From NCBI RefSeq assembly GCF_001025195.1, contig NZ_AP012325.1:1984001-2048000 (forward strand): a stretch of DNA of 64,000 bases. The letters run 5' to 3'. Each line of letters begins with the position of its first letter. Positions within the stretch are counted from its first letter, which is position 1. The DNA comes from Bifidobacterium catenulatum DSM 16992 = JCM 1194 = LMG 11043. GTDB lineage: Bacteria > Actinomycetota > Actinomycetes > Actinomycetales > Bifidobacteriaceae. The position numbers and the translations under genes were made by a program. The notes beneath the pieces are model-generated. The model made no database searches, was not told the DNA's origin, and saw only the letters and a program-made list of their open reading frames with translations. This document shows positions 31,152-42,065 of the stretch, in pieces.

Positions 31152-32765
31152 TCAGGCGTTCTTGCGCTTGAGAGTCCAGGCAACGCCGAGCGCGATGACC
31201 AGCACACCAATCACCGTGAAGGCGATGGTACCCATGCCACCAGTGCCAGGCAGGATAGCACCGGACTTGTTCTGGACCGGGATGACACCGTTCGATGCGG
31301 TCTGGTCGTAGTTGCTGCCATTGTTGTTGTTGTAGGTGATGGTGACGGTGGCATTCGTGGTGTCAGTGCCGTTGTTCTGGCCATTAACCTTCACGCCGAT
31401 GGCGCTGGCGAGCTTGTTGTAGCCGGCCGGTGCTTTGGTCTCGGTGAGCGTGTACTCGCCGTTCTTCAGTCCCTGGAAGACAACCTTACCGCTTGCAGGA
31501 GTGATGATAGTCGTCGTCGCACCTTCCTCACCAGTCTTAGCTACACGGTATACAGCGTTCGTGGTACCGTCACCGGCACTGACTTGCACGAAGCTAATAG
31601 CGGTGCTGTCGGTGTCGTTCTTAGGTGCGAGTGTGAACTCAGCACCAGCAAGTCGGCGGGCTTTATCAGTATATTCGTCACCAGTGTACTTATCGACGGT
31701 GAAGCCATAAGTGAAGACGCGAACCTTGCTGGGTTCAGACTCACCGGTTTCATTGGTGCTCGGGTTGTTGGAGTACTGAATCTTTGCGGAGTTGGTGTTA
31801 CCAGCACCGCCCACAACAGCATTCTCGTTCAGCGTGGCCGTGTAGGTGACGGTGATCTTCTTGCCGGCATTGGCCTGCTGCTTGGCCTTGAAGTCCTTCA
31901 TGGCGACAGTAAGCGTATTGTCGGAGACCGTAGGAGTGGTGACGGTGTAGTCAGTGTTCACGGTCAGTGGATTAGTCACACCTTCGACCGTAACGGAAGT
32001 GACTTGTCCAAAGGTGAGGCCCTGAGACAACGTATCCTTGAAGTTGAAGGTGTAGGTGTCATAGGCGGACATGTCTGGAATGGTGGAGGTCAGGGTGAAG
32101 GTCAGGGTATCACCGATCTTCGCGTCAGTGGCGTCCTTACCAGTGCCGTCTACCTGTACCTTCTTGTCGACGGTAGGCAGGTCGCCCTTAATGTCGGTAT
32201 TCACATTGGTGCTATCAACGGAAACTAGCGTGGCGTATTGACCACTGGCGTTGGCCAAGGTCGCACCCGGCACAGCGACCACGTAGTAGCCGTAGTCGAG
32301 ATCAGTGAACGTCGCAGTGTAACTACCGTTCGTGGCATCGGCAGATACCATAGCGGTCGCGTCAGCCGTGATGCTGTTGGTCTTGGTCTGCGCCCAGTTC
32401 GATGCCTTGGTAGCGAAAGCAACCAAGTCTTCATCCTTCAGCTTGGATACGTAGTCGTTTGCTTTATCGTTGACGTTCTCGTCGGTAGCACCAGTTAGTC
32501 CGGAAGCAGTGGAGTTCTTGAAGAACGGCTTCCACTCGTCAGTCAACGTGTAGGAGACAGCCTTGCTGCCACCGTCACCGCTCACGGTGGCGGAGAACAT
32601 CTTGTAGGCGTTCACGGTCTTACCGGCGAACTTCGCGTCAGTAGTGCTGACCGTCAGCGTGGCATTATCCGCTGCGTTGGCCGTGGCGACTGTCGTCGCA
32701 GCCAATCCAAATACGGTGGCAATCGCCGCGGCGGCAGCGAAAACCTTTTTCATCAGTGATTTCAT
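31152..32765 (-). CDS. major pilin backbone subunit (LPGTG-anchored)
   Basis: 537 residues. The signal peptide (MKSLMKKVFAAAAAIATVFG) ends near 31. Several Ig-like isopeptide domains follow, including a D2-type domain (GDTLTFTLTSTIPDM) and a Cna_B domain with E-box YTLTETKAPAGY near 440. A Lys in DLPTVDKKVQV near 197 is the likely cross-linking residue of the pilin motif. The sorting signal ILPGTGGMG is near 504, with a helix and KRKNA tail. ATG 32765 has AAAGGAAC upstream. It is the second gene of the pilus operon. Confidence 0.9.
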   Translation of the reverse strand: MKSLMKKVFAAAAAIATVFGLAATTVATANAADNATLTVSTTDAKFAGKTVNAYKMFSATVSGDGGSKAVSYTLTDEWKPFFKNSTASGLTGATDENVNDKANDYVSKLKDEDLVAFATKASNWAQTKTNSITADATAMVSADATNGSYTATFTDLDYGYYVVAVPGATLANASGQYATLVSVDSTNVNTDIKGDLPTVDKKVQVDGTGKDATDAKIGDTLTFTLTSTIPDMSAYDTYTFNFKDTLSQGLTFGQVTSVTVEGVTNPLTVNTDYTVTTPTVSDNTLTVAMKDFKAKQQANAGKKITVTYTATLNENAVVGGAGNTNSAKIQYSNNPSTNETGESEPSKVRVFTYGFTVDKYTGDEYTDKARRLAGAEFTLAPKNDTDSTAISFVQVSAGDGTTNAVYRVAKTGEEGATTTIITPASGKVVFQGLKNGEYTLTETKAPAGYNKLASAIGVKVNGQNNGTDTTNATVTITYNNNNGSNYDQTASNGVIPVQNKSGAILPGTGGMGTIAFTVIGVLVIALGVAWTLKRKNA

Positions 32766-32829
32766 TACTGTTCCTTTCTCTAAATGGAAATCTTTTCTGT
32801 TTGGCAGGTACGGTTTGTCTATGTGATCG

Positions 32830-35800
32830 TCATGCGGCATGGGCACCTCGCTTTCGTATACGGCTGGAGCCCGAGCGGACTGTGCCGGATTGAACGCGTT
32901 GATTACGCACGTACCAGACCACGCCAGCTCCCATAAGCAGCAAGCCGAACATCAGGAACCACATCGTGCCCGCGCCTCCCGTATCCGGAAGCAACGCCGC
33001 ATTGGTAACAATGGCCACGCGTTCCTTGGTGTTGTAGGAGACCGATACTTGGTATCCGGCCTCCGCGGGCTTGATGGTCTTGGTGGTATCGCCGTCCTTA
33101 TAGGTCACGGCGGTTTCTTCCACGGTGTACGTGTAGTAACGCACGATGTCCTTGCCGTTGGCATCCTGTCCATCCACGAATGCGACCGGCAGTCCTTGAA
33201 TCACCTTGCGCCAGGTGTTGCTCCAGGAAGAGGCATCGGAGGAGTCCAACGTCACCGTCCATGGATTCTTCTGCGTCACGGTTGTGCAATCCGCGCCGAA
33301 GCATTGAATCGTCTGCGGCGTCACCGTATTGCCACTGCCATCGGTATAGTGCTCGGCGATCTTCAGCTCGACCGACTGCGGCCGTTCGAGGTTGCCGTCC
33401 TTCCATACCTTCTGGACAGTCAGGTCAATGGTTCGGCAACCGTCCTTGCCGCATGGGTCCTGGCCGTCGTCCGGTTCGGGGGTGAGTCCGCCGTTGTTGT
33501 CGGATACAGGCACGTCAAGCATGAGCACGGCCTTGGCCGGGGACTGGTAGGCATCGAGCTTCGTCTTAGTGCTGCCGTCCGTGGAGTCGACCACGGCGTC
33601 CTTAATGCCGACCCAAGTGGTGCCGGCGTCGCCGGATGCGGAGCTGTGCACAGCGCTGCTGTCGTATGTGTTGACCACGTCGAACAGCTTCACTTCCCAA
33701 CGATCGAGTCCGGTGTTCAGCGCATCGTCTGCCGTGTTCTTCTGCGAGAAGATCTTGTTGCCGTCCTGTGCGGAGGTGCGGGCCTCACCGGCGTTCGCGA
33801 CCGCCTTGCGGTAGATGCGATAGGTGTTGTATGCCTTGCCGCCGTTGCCGTCATCGACCGGTCCGAGGATGTCGCTCATGGTGTTGAAGTCCCATACGGA
33901 CTTGAGTTTGGTGTTCGAGAACGGGTCGACCAGTCCGCTGGTGCCGCGGATCGTGTCGGCGTAGACCATGTGGTCGTCCGCCAGCACGCCCTCGTCGTTC
34001 AGTCCGGCGAAACCGCCCGCGTAGCCGGTGGTGAGATCCTTCACGCCGTCGGTGTCCTGAGTCGCCCCACCACCGAACACGTCATAGCCGCTGGCGATGC
34101 CCGTCACGGTGGACTGTTCCACGCGGGTGCGGTTGCCCTTGATGAGTTGGACGGTCAGGTTGCTGCCCGACCCATCCATATCAATGCCGTCTTTGCTGCA
34201 AGGCAGTTTGATGACGCTGTCGCCGATGGTGACAATCGCCACGTCGGTCTGCTGCTGGTTTTCATCATCAGCCTTGGACAGGGCGACGCTCACCTTCAGT
34301 CCGAACAGGTTCACGTACAGCACGTTGCCTTCCGAAAGCACCTTGAGATCGAATACCTTGCCGAAGATGGCCGGGAACCACTTGCCTAAATCGATGACGC
34401 CGACCTGTTCCGCCTTGTCGAGGTACAGGAGCTTGACCAGCGCGTTCACCACTTGCAGCAGCAGTTCCACAAGTACAGAGTTGACCTTCGCGTCAACCAA
34501 ATAGGCACGGCTGGTTTCACCGACGAATCCGCCGGCAATCTCACCGCTAGTGACCTTCTTGAGATTGTCAGACGTGCAGCCCTTCACCCTGGCCAAATCC
34601 ACGTATCCAACAAAACCGCCTGCGACCTCACGTCCGGTAGCCTTGTCGGTGGCTTTGCCGTAATTGTCGCCATGGTGTGTGGCGGTGACGGTATAACCGT
34701 CCGGGATGCCGGTGACGCGCGAATCACCGACATGCGAGCCCCAGATGTCAAGTACGCCGGCCGTGGCACCAAGCAGGTTGAGCGCACTCGTGCCGAGTTG
34801 TGCGTTGTCGGCGGCGACCGTGCCGGATTTGCCGAGGTGCCCGATGAAGCCGCCCACGTAGTTCACGCCGGTCACACTATTGAGGTTGGTGACCGCAGAC
34901 TGCTTGACGGAGCCATTGATCAGTCCACCGCCGAAGCCACCGGCCGCACCGGTGTAACGCTTCGAGTCGAGCATGCCCTTCGTGGTGGAATCATGGGCGA
35001 CGACTTGGATGCCGTCGTTCACGCCGTTGACCTGACCGTCGTAGATGAAGGTGCGGAACGCTTCGAGCACGCCCACGTTGCCGACCTTGAGCAGTTTGAG
35101 CAGCAGGTTGGTATCCTGCTTATCGCCGGCCTCGCCGCCGCCGACGGAAGCGACGCTGGACACATCAGCAAGACCAAAGAAGCCACCGGCGTATTGCCCG
35201 CCTTCAACAGCGCGCAGCCCGTTAACAGTAAGAGAAGCCGGGTCATTGTTCGGATCCGCTTCACTGCCGGTGCCTTTGGCGGAATCCTTGTCACCGAGGA
35301 TCGCGGCCTGCAACGAACCAGCGAAACCGCCGGCGTTCAGGGCATACTTGGTTGTGGTGTTACCCTTATCGTCCTTGGTCTCATATGCGCCGTCGACCGT
35401 GTATCCCCATGCCGGGTCATCCGAGCTCACATGCGCACCGCGAATCGTCGTAACCGTGGCCTGCAATACGCTGACCAGACTTGCCGGGGTCGAGACCAGC
35501 GAGTCGAGGATTCCTTGCAGGAATCCCTCGGATGCGTTGGTGTCCACATCCGCGGCCGCGCCGGCAGTGGCCACGCCGATGAATCCGCCGACATTGTTGC
35601 GCCCTTCCACCTTGCGCAGGTTAGAAACGTTGGCACCGGCAGCGGTGACACCCTCGACAAGCTTCTGGCCGTTCTGGTCGAGATCGCCCCAGATCTGGCC
35701 ACCGACCGCGAGACCGGCATAGCCTCCGGCATTACCGGTACCGTGCGTGATGTCTTCACCGGTGGCCACGACCTTCATACCCTTGCGGTAGCCGGCCACG

Positions 35801-38800
35801 CTCGAAGATTTGGCGACGGGCACAAATACCTGTGCCACGTCGAGCATCTGTCCCAAATCAAGTTTGATGCCTTTGTCGCCGAATAGTTGGATAGAGCCGA
35901 ACGAGGATGCCGAGCCGGATTCCATCGTGCCCGCATAACCGCCTGCCGCACGCATGGCAGAGACGTTCTTGACATCCATCGACTGGCCATCGGTGATCGT
36001 GCCGGTGCGCATCAGGCCGACGTGTCCGCCGGCTACGCCGGAATCATGCAGGTTCGCGCCGGTCCGATACTCCGCACGTCCTGCGACGACGTTGAATCCG
36101 AAGATGTAGGATTCGAGGAACTTGTCCAGGGAATCCTGGTCGGTAACAGAGCCCGCACCATCAGCCGTGGTCACATCGGTGAATTCCTTGCCATACGCAC
36201 CGTACTTGCCGATGTTGTCGACCCACGTCTTCCACTGGTCGTAGCTCATATTGCGCAGCGGACCGGTGACCTTCGTGTGCTCCTCGGTCGGGTAGACCAC
36301 GGACAGCACGCCGGCGAGGTTGCCGGCCTTGATGAGACCGCCGAGCAAGGAGAGCGAACCGCCTTCAGCGGTATCGGCCGCTTCCATGAAGCCGGTGTAG
36401 CCGCCGGCGATTTCGGCACCGTATACGCTGCGGATGCGCGCGGCATAGGCTACGCGTTGCGGCCCGTTGTATTTGCCGTCGGTGTTCTCCTGCTTCCATG
36501 CTGCGGTGTTGTTGCCCCAGATATGGCCGCCGCGGTTACGTCCCGCATAGCCGCCGGCCATGCCGCGGCGTGTGGTCGTATCCGATGCCGCCTGTGCGCG
36601 CACCGCGCCGCCGCACACTGTGGCATCGGTCGAGCTGTTGCGAATCGTCGGCACGAAGTCCTGCACGAGCGAGAGCAGGTTGTCGAGGTTGACGAGCTTC
36701 TTGAGCACGCTGCCGTCGCCGAGTACGTTTGCCACGGCTCCCGGCTGCATGGTGCCCACGTAGCCGCCGGCCGAAACCTGGCCGATGATATATACGAACT
36801 CATGCGAGCTCGAGTCCTGAATATGGCCGCCTTCGATGTCTCCAGCGAAGCCGCCGGCCATACCCAGTGGATCGGGCTTGTTGTTGGCGTTCCTACGGTC
36901 TGCCGTGCCGGCCAGCACGGAGTATCCGCCGATGCCGCCGGTCACATCGGAATGTTCAATCGTCGAGACGACGACATCCAGCACACTGAGTACATCGTTG
37001 AGATTGACGTTCTGGCCGAGCAGGCTCAAGCCGCCGCCCACGGCCGCCGCCGAGCCGATGTCCATTTTGCCGATGTAGCCGCCGGCATACCGAGCGGCGG
37101 TGACTGCATACGAGCTGTCTTTGCTCAGATAGGTGTCGTCGATGGATCCGGTGGTTTCCAGATTCTTCGGTGCCTTGACGTCGGTGTGGCGCAGTTGGGT
37201 CACGCTGGAATGGGATACCTGCACGCCGGAACCGTAGCCGATGTAGCCGCCGGCGGAACCGGATTGCGTATCGGATTGGTCAAGTCGGGTGGCGGAGACG
37301 GTGAAGCCGGGATCGTCCGGGTCGGAAATCTTGTTGCCGCTGGTGGTCTCCACGGTGGTGGCATCGGAATGCACGCCCGCGTAGGAGATGAACGGCACAT
37401 AGCCCTGCACCACCTGCAGCAGGTTGGCGAGATCCACCGTACCGAATTTGCCGAGCAGGCTCAGGCCGCCGTTGCCAGCCGAAGCGAGTGCGCCGGAAAC
37501 GACCTTGCCGCCGAAACCGCCTGCGTATGCGCCGCCGGTCACATGGTCGAGGTTGACAACGGCCACGGGGTTGGCTTGAACGCGGGACTGCACGTCTGCC
37601 AGCGTTGAGTCGTTCTCGAGATCGGTTTCGGAGAACTGATTGACTTTGCCGCTTTGGAAGTTTCCCGCATAGCCTCCCGCGATATCACCTTCGACGTAAC
37701 CGCCGTTGACGTACGTCACGGTGGTATACGTATAGCTTGGAATCAGATACGGCATGGCACCGAGCAGGTCGTTCACGGACAGCAGTCCGCCCTTGATGAG
37801 GTTGTCCAACACGCTGGAATCATCGGCGTTGCTAAGTGCGTCAGCGAGGCCACCGGTGGTGGAGAAGCCCACGAAGCCACCCGCGATGCCATCGGATGTG
37901 CTGGTATCGGCCGTGACCGACTTGAGGTTCGTCACATGGCTTTCGCGGGTCTTGGTGCTGTTGGCCTGGCCGTAGAAGCCGCCCGCAGCGTAATCGGTGG
38001 TCTCGTTGTTCTCGTTCTTGCCGGTCGCCTTGACCGTGAATCCGTTGGCGATGCCGTTCACATTCGATGCAGTGACTGCAACCGAAGAATATTGGGCAAC
38101 CGATAGCAGACCGGATAGCTTGATAAGCCCAAGCACATTAAGGCCGCCGGCGCCAACGGCGTCGCCCGGTCCGGAGAAGCCGATGAAACCGCCGGCTTCT
38201 CCCTTGGCCGTAACCGTGGCCAGATTAGTGAGGTTGGTGTTGGTCACGTCACCACCGGTGGCGCATCCGATGGCACCGCCCGCATAGTATGAGCCAGCCG
38301 TCACTGTCAAGCCGGATGCCGGGGCAGCAACAGTCACGTTCTCCACGGTGAACGGGGCAAACTGGTCGAACTTCTTGAGCGTGGCGATATCGCCAATTTT
38401 CACCACACTGTTGAGCAACCCAGCCACTGTGGTCGGTTGCAGATTGCCGGCGATGCCGCCCGCGTAGGAGCCCGTGGCCGTGACCGATTCAAGGCCTTCT
38501 ATGGTGGTGGAACGCTGCTGTGGGAAGTCACGATGATTGTTGTACTTCCAGAATGTGAGTTTTTGAAGGCGGTTCTGCGAGGAATCACCGATCACCGTAC
38601 CCGAACCTTCGCCCACAAGGCCGCCCGCGTAATCACCGCCGGCAGCAACTGTGAGGGAACCCTTCATCTGTGTACCGAGAATCGCAGAAGGATTCACACC
38701 GACGATGGATAGCAGTTCTCCCGCACCACTACCGCTGCCGCTCAGCAGCTTGGCCACAGCCTTGGTGAGTTGTTTCAGCAGCGATGCGTTCGTGGCATCA

Positions 38801-41060
38801 TCCGTGCCGAGTTCTAGGCCCCATCCCACGGAGGCAAATCCGGTGAATCCTCCGGCGTGGGATTTGTCAGTAGACACGGCAGCCGTGGCTGAAATCGTAT
38901 TATTGACCGCGTAGGCATTGGCCATCGCGCCGCTAAATCCACCGGCATAGTCCGTGGCAGATACAGTGACCTTGCCATCGCCGTCGACGGTCAGGTTGCT
39001 GTTCTCGATGAGGCTCTGCGGACGCAGTGCAGACAGCAAATCAATACCAAGCGAGTTGAGCAGACCACCTACATTACCATTGCGGCTTATTCCGGCGAAG
39101 CCACCGGCGTATTGCGTTGCCCGCACGGTGAAACCGTTCGTGCTCGTCACCGAGGAGTTCTCGATGATTGCGCCAATCTGTGCACCGACGAAGCCGCCGG
39201 CTTGCGGATTATTCTTGTTGCCGATCACCACGTTCTTTTTGAACCCGTTCACCGAACTGTTCGAGATGACCGGGTTGTAGTAGCCGACCGGAATCAAGGC
39301 ATTCAGTCCGAGCGTGCCGGACAGCAACCAGTTCACCAAATCGCCCAGCCCGAGGAATGGGATGACACCCAAGATCTTCGAGAGTACATTGGTGAGCGTT
39401 CCCACGATGCCGGAGACCGCATCGTATCGGGTTGCGCCCTCAACATATCCCACGAAACCACCGGTCATACGGCTTACGCTGGATACCGAAACATCCGCCA
39501 CTTCACAATCCGTGACCTTGGCATCGCCGTAAATACGGCCGGCGAACGCACCCGTGGCGAGATTGGAAGGATTGTCTTTGTGCAGGGTGAGCAGACCTTG
39601 AAGATTGAGGTCAAGATTTACTTGTCCGAATGTCAGCAGTTTCAACGCCTTAAGCAGAAGATCCAAAAGTCCACCCACTGCCGAAGTGAGTGTGCCGAGC
39701 AGTGTCGGCGGAATATATGACTTGCTTGCCTGATTCGTCACAGACACGTCCTGCAGCTTGAGGTTCGACACCACGGCCGTACCGGCGCTGCCCAGACTGG
39801 TGTTGTTCATCACGGTCTTGTTCGTGATCGAGGCGAAGAAGCCGATGCCCTGCTGCTTGCGGACGTCCAGCTGCTTGCCCTGTTGATTGACGACCACATG
39901 GCTGATGACCGGCCGAGCTGCTGTGGTATGCTCCACGCTTGCGCCATCCGCGCCGACAGCCTTCCACAGGCTAGCCACAGCGTCTGCGCTGTTGGAGACC
40001 GCGCCGAGCATGGTGCCGGAGAACATGAGCGGAGTCCACTCAGTACTGGCGGTATCCGCCGCGTTCTTGGACAAATCGATGTCACGGAAGATCAGATAAT
40101 TCGCATCGGCCGAATATGTCAGACCAGTGTTGGCGGCAGAGTAGTCCGCTTGCGTACCATCAGCACCCACGCCGTAATACCTGATGCGGATCTTATCAGC
40201 GTCCACTTTCGTACGACATATCGCCAGCGAATTGTCATAGTCGGAGGCATCAGCATTGCGCAAGGTATCCGAATCGGCAAGATCGGCGTCACCGGCGTAT
40301 TCAGTGGACGACGCGCCATCTACCCAGTGGTAGCCAGAGAGTCCTTGCCCGGTGCAGGTCTGCGTGACCTTGTTGATACGGCCAATAACCTTCTTGCCGG
40401 AACCAATCGCACGCAGCTGCTGCTCGTTGCCAATCAGAATGTAGGTCTTGCCGTTGATTTCCTTGGTGACCTGGCCTTCAAAGTCACGGCCGCCAAGCGC
40501 CGTCGCGGCGACCTGCACATTGGCCTTCGCCGGCGATTGATCCGCCTCAGTCGAAGAATCGTTCTTGGCATTTTGAGAAGGTGCCTTAGACGTATCAGTC
40601 GGAGCCTGCGTTTGGGCTCCGTCATTAGCGGGATTGCCGACAGTAGCCCCTGCTGCGGCATCCGCCTTGTTGCCTGCCTCACCATTTGAGGATTCGGAAG
40701 AACCACCAGTAGTAGAAGATGAAGAAGATGAATCTTGCTGCGCGCCCTGATTCGTTTCAGAAGGTGCTGGCGCACCGTTTGATGTATTGCCCTCTTCTGA
40801 CGTCTTATCGTCAACATTGACATTGCGAGCAGAAGGAGCAGCTACGACAGTATTACCCCCCCCTCAGAAATTACGGCATTAGGAGAGCTACTCACATCGT
40901 CTATATTCTGAGCATATGCTGCAGGCACCATGCACACGATGGACAAGGAAACAGCAATAACCGAAGCAAGGCAACGCTTCAAGGCATGGCTCTGCCGTCC
41001 AGATTCCTGTTCTGTTCCTCCGTTAAACCCGCAACGGACGAACTTCAATTTCGAGCTCAC
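32830..41060 (-). CDS. giant pilus tip adhesin (LPDTG-anchored), frame broken at a G8 tract
   Basis: A GTG start at 41060 (GAGGGGA upstream) gives a signal peptide (LASVIAVSLSIVCMVPAAYA). The frame then reaches eight G (40856-40863) and stops at 40842. The other frame continues through a Ser/Thr/Asn-rich stalk to 32830. With nine (or six) G the two join into about 2,743 residues. Most of the protein is a long array of beta-solenoid repeats with GGFVG/GGYAG cores (GLUG-like), then a Cna_B domain (LTVQKVWKDGN) and LPDTG near 32978-32992 with a helix and basic tail. It is the first gene of the pilus operon. The in-frame GTG at 40518 lacks a signal peptide and is unlikely to be used. Confidence 0.85.
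40856..40863 (-). repeat. G8 homopolymer, probable phase-variation switch
   Basis: Eight consecutive G on the coding strand lie about 20 codons after the adhesin signal peptide. With G8, translation ends five codons later; G9 or G6 restores the long frame. The position just after the signal sequence is typical of slipped-strand ON/OFF switches. Confidence 0.8.
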
Positions 41061-41195
41061 TGTTTCCCCTCATAGATTCGCAATCCCCTTTTCGGGAGGT
41101 TACTGCATATAATCGTACCATCTTTCTAGGAAGAAGTTGACAAAAGAACAAAAAACGTTCATTTGCGGGGCCGGTTAGCGTATGTCTTTCTAGGC

Positions 41196-41303
41196 AAAAA
41201 AGAAAAGCCCCGCAACTATGCAAGGCTTTTCCAACGAGGTCATAAGATAGGAAGAGAACGACCCCCGTTTAATGGTTGACGAAGCTTTAGGACCTCGCCA
41301 AAT
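41196..41303 (-). ncRNA. candidate structured small RNA, copy B
   Basis: It has the same architecture as copy A. P1 is CGAGGT / GCTTCG (41280-41297, with G-U pairs), followed by the same linker TCAACCATTAAACG. P2 is AACGGGGGTC / GACCTCGTT (41233-41269) with loop CTCTTCCTATCTTA. P3 is AAAAGCC / GGCTTTT (41203-41230), followed by a long T-rich run. It lies between a terminator (41439) and the pilus operon, so it probably has its own promoter. Confidence 0.6.
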
Positions 41304-41438
41304 CACTCATCATTCCACACTTTCGAGTTTACGCCAATCTTGTTTTCGATTTTACGCCGGCAACACTGCTGACGATTACATTTCGATATTGAGAAATCAC
41401 AAGAAACTGCAGGAAAGCAGCAAAAGGGCATAAGAAAG

Positions 41439-41470
41439 CCCGCCCGGGAAAAGGGGGAAGACCGGGCGGG
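41439..41470 (-). terminator. terminator of the GH3-GtrA operon
   Basis: CCCGCCCGG / CCGGGCGGG stem (41439-41447, 41462-41470) followed on the minus strand by CTTTCTT. Confidence 0.85.
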
Positions 41471-41507
41471 TTGAGGAAGGGAAGAAAAGGAAGTCAGCTA
41501 TGAAGGG

Positions 41508-42065
41508 TTACTTGGTGGCCTTCTTGGAGCCCTTGCTCTTCGGCATAACCCAGAACTTGAGCAGCGGATAACTCACGATCACGGCGAGCAGGGTGTTGAC
41601 CACGGAAGCGATGGTGCCGGCGATGCCAGCGCCCATGCCCCAACCCTGACACAGACCGGTCACATAGCCTGGCAGCACGAGGTTCACAACCACGATGATC
41701 ACGGCGAGAATCACATACTTCCAAGCGGCGTCCTTGAAGCTGGAGTCAGACTTGAACACCCACTTCATCTGCACGAAGAAATTCACCACCTGAGCGAGCA
41801 CCTCGGCAAGCAGGAAGGTGAGAAAGCCGCCCAGACCGTTTCCCTGGGTGTCGTAGTTGAAAATCAGGAAGTGGAACGGCTGAGTCAGGCCCATGCCGCT
41901 GATGAAGATGGCAGTGCCGATCCACGTCACCACAAAACGGGTGATGGTGGAGATGTTCGACAGCAGGTTGAACAGGATGAATTCCCAGATATTCGGGTGA
42001 TCCTTGATCCACTGGCGGATCGGACCGACCTTCCTGGTCGGCTGCGTTGCATTGTTATCAGTCAT
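41508..42065 (-). CDS. GtrA-like membrane protein
   Basis: 185 residues with four hydrophobic helices (about 25-50, 80-105, 118-140 and 150-172), beginning IWEFILFNLLSNISTITRF and containing VNFFVQMKWVFKSD, the GtrA/DPMS-type pattern. Such proteins are thought to move lipid-linked sugars across the membrane. It overlaps the 3' end of the beta-glucosidase gene by 8 bases and has GGGAG upstream, so the two are co-transcribed. Why a GtrA protein is coupled to a glucosidase is unclear. Confidence 0.8.
   Translation of the reverse strand: MTDNNATQPTRKVGPIRQWIKDHPNIWEFILFNLLSNISTITRFVVTWIGTAIFISGMGLTQPFHFLIFNYDTQGNGLGGFLTFLLAEVLAQVVNFFVQMKWVFKSDSSFKDAAWKYVILAVIIVVVNLVLPGYVTGLCQGWGMGAGIAGTIASVVNTLLAVIVSYPLLKFWVMPKSKGSKKATK

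Larger units (their letters stand above)
41061..41507. other. intergenic region between GtrA and the pilus operon
   Basis: It contains the GtrA/GH3 terminator (41439-41470), small RNA copy B (41196-41303) and about 130 bases of adhesin leader. On the minus strand GGCGTAAAATCGAAAA and GGCGTAAACTCGAAAG are repeated 22 bases apart near 41330-41360. The second copy includes TTGGCG, a 17-base spacer and AATGAT, a plausible promoter for the small RNA. No ORF is credible. Confidence 0.5.

Noticed and set aside
32839..37608. Long plus-strand open frames across the pilus adhesin
   Set aside because: Antisense to the adhesin repeats; their apparent length follows from the repetitive, GC-rich coding sequence.
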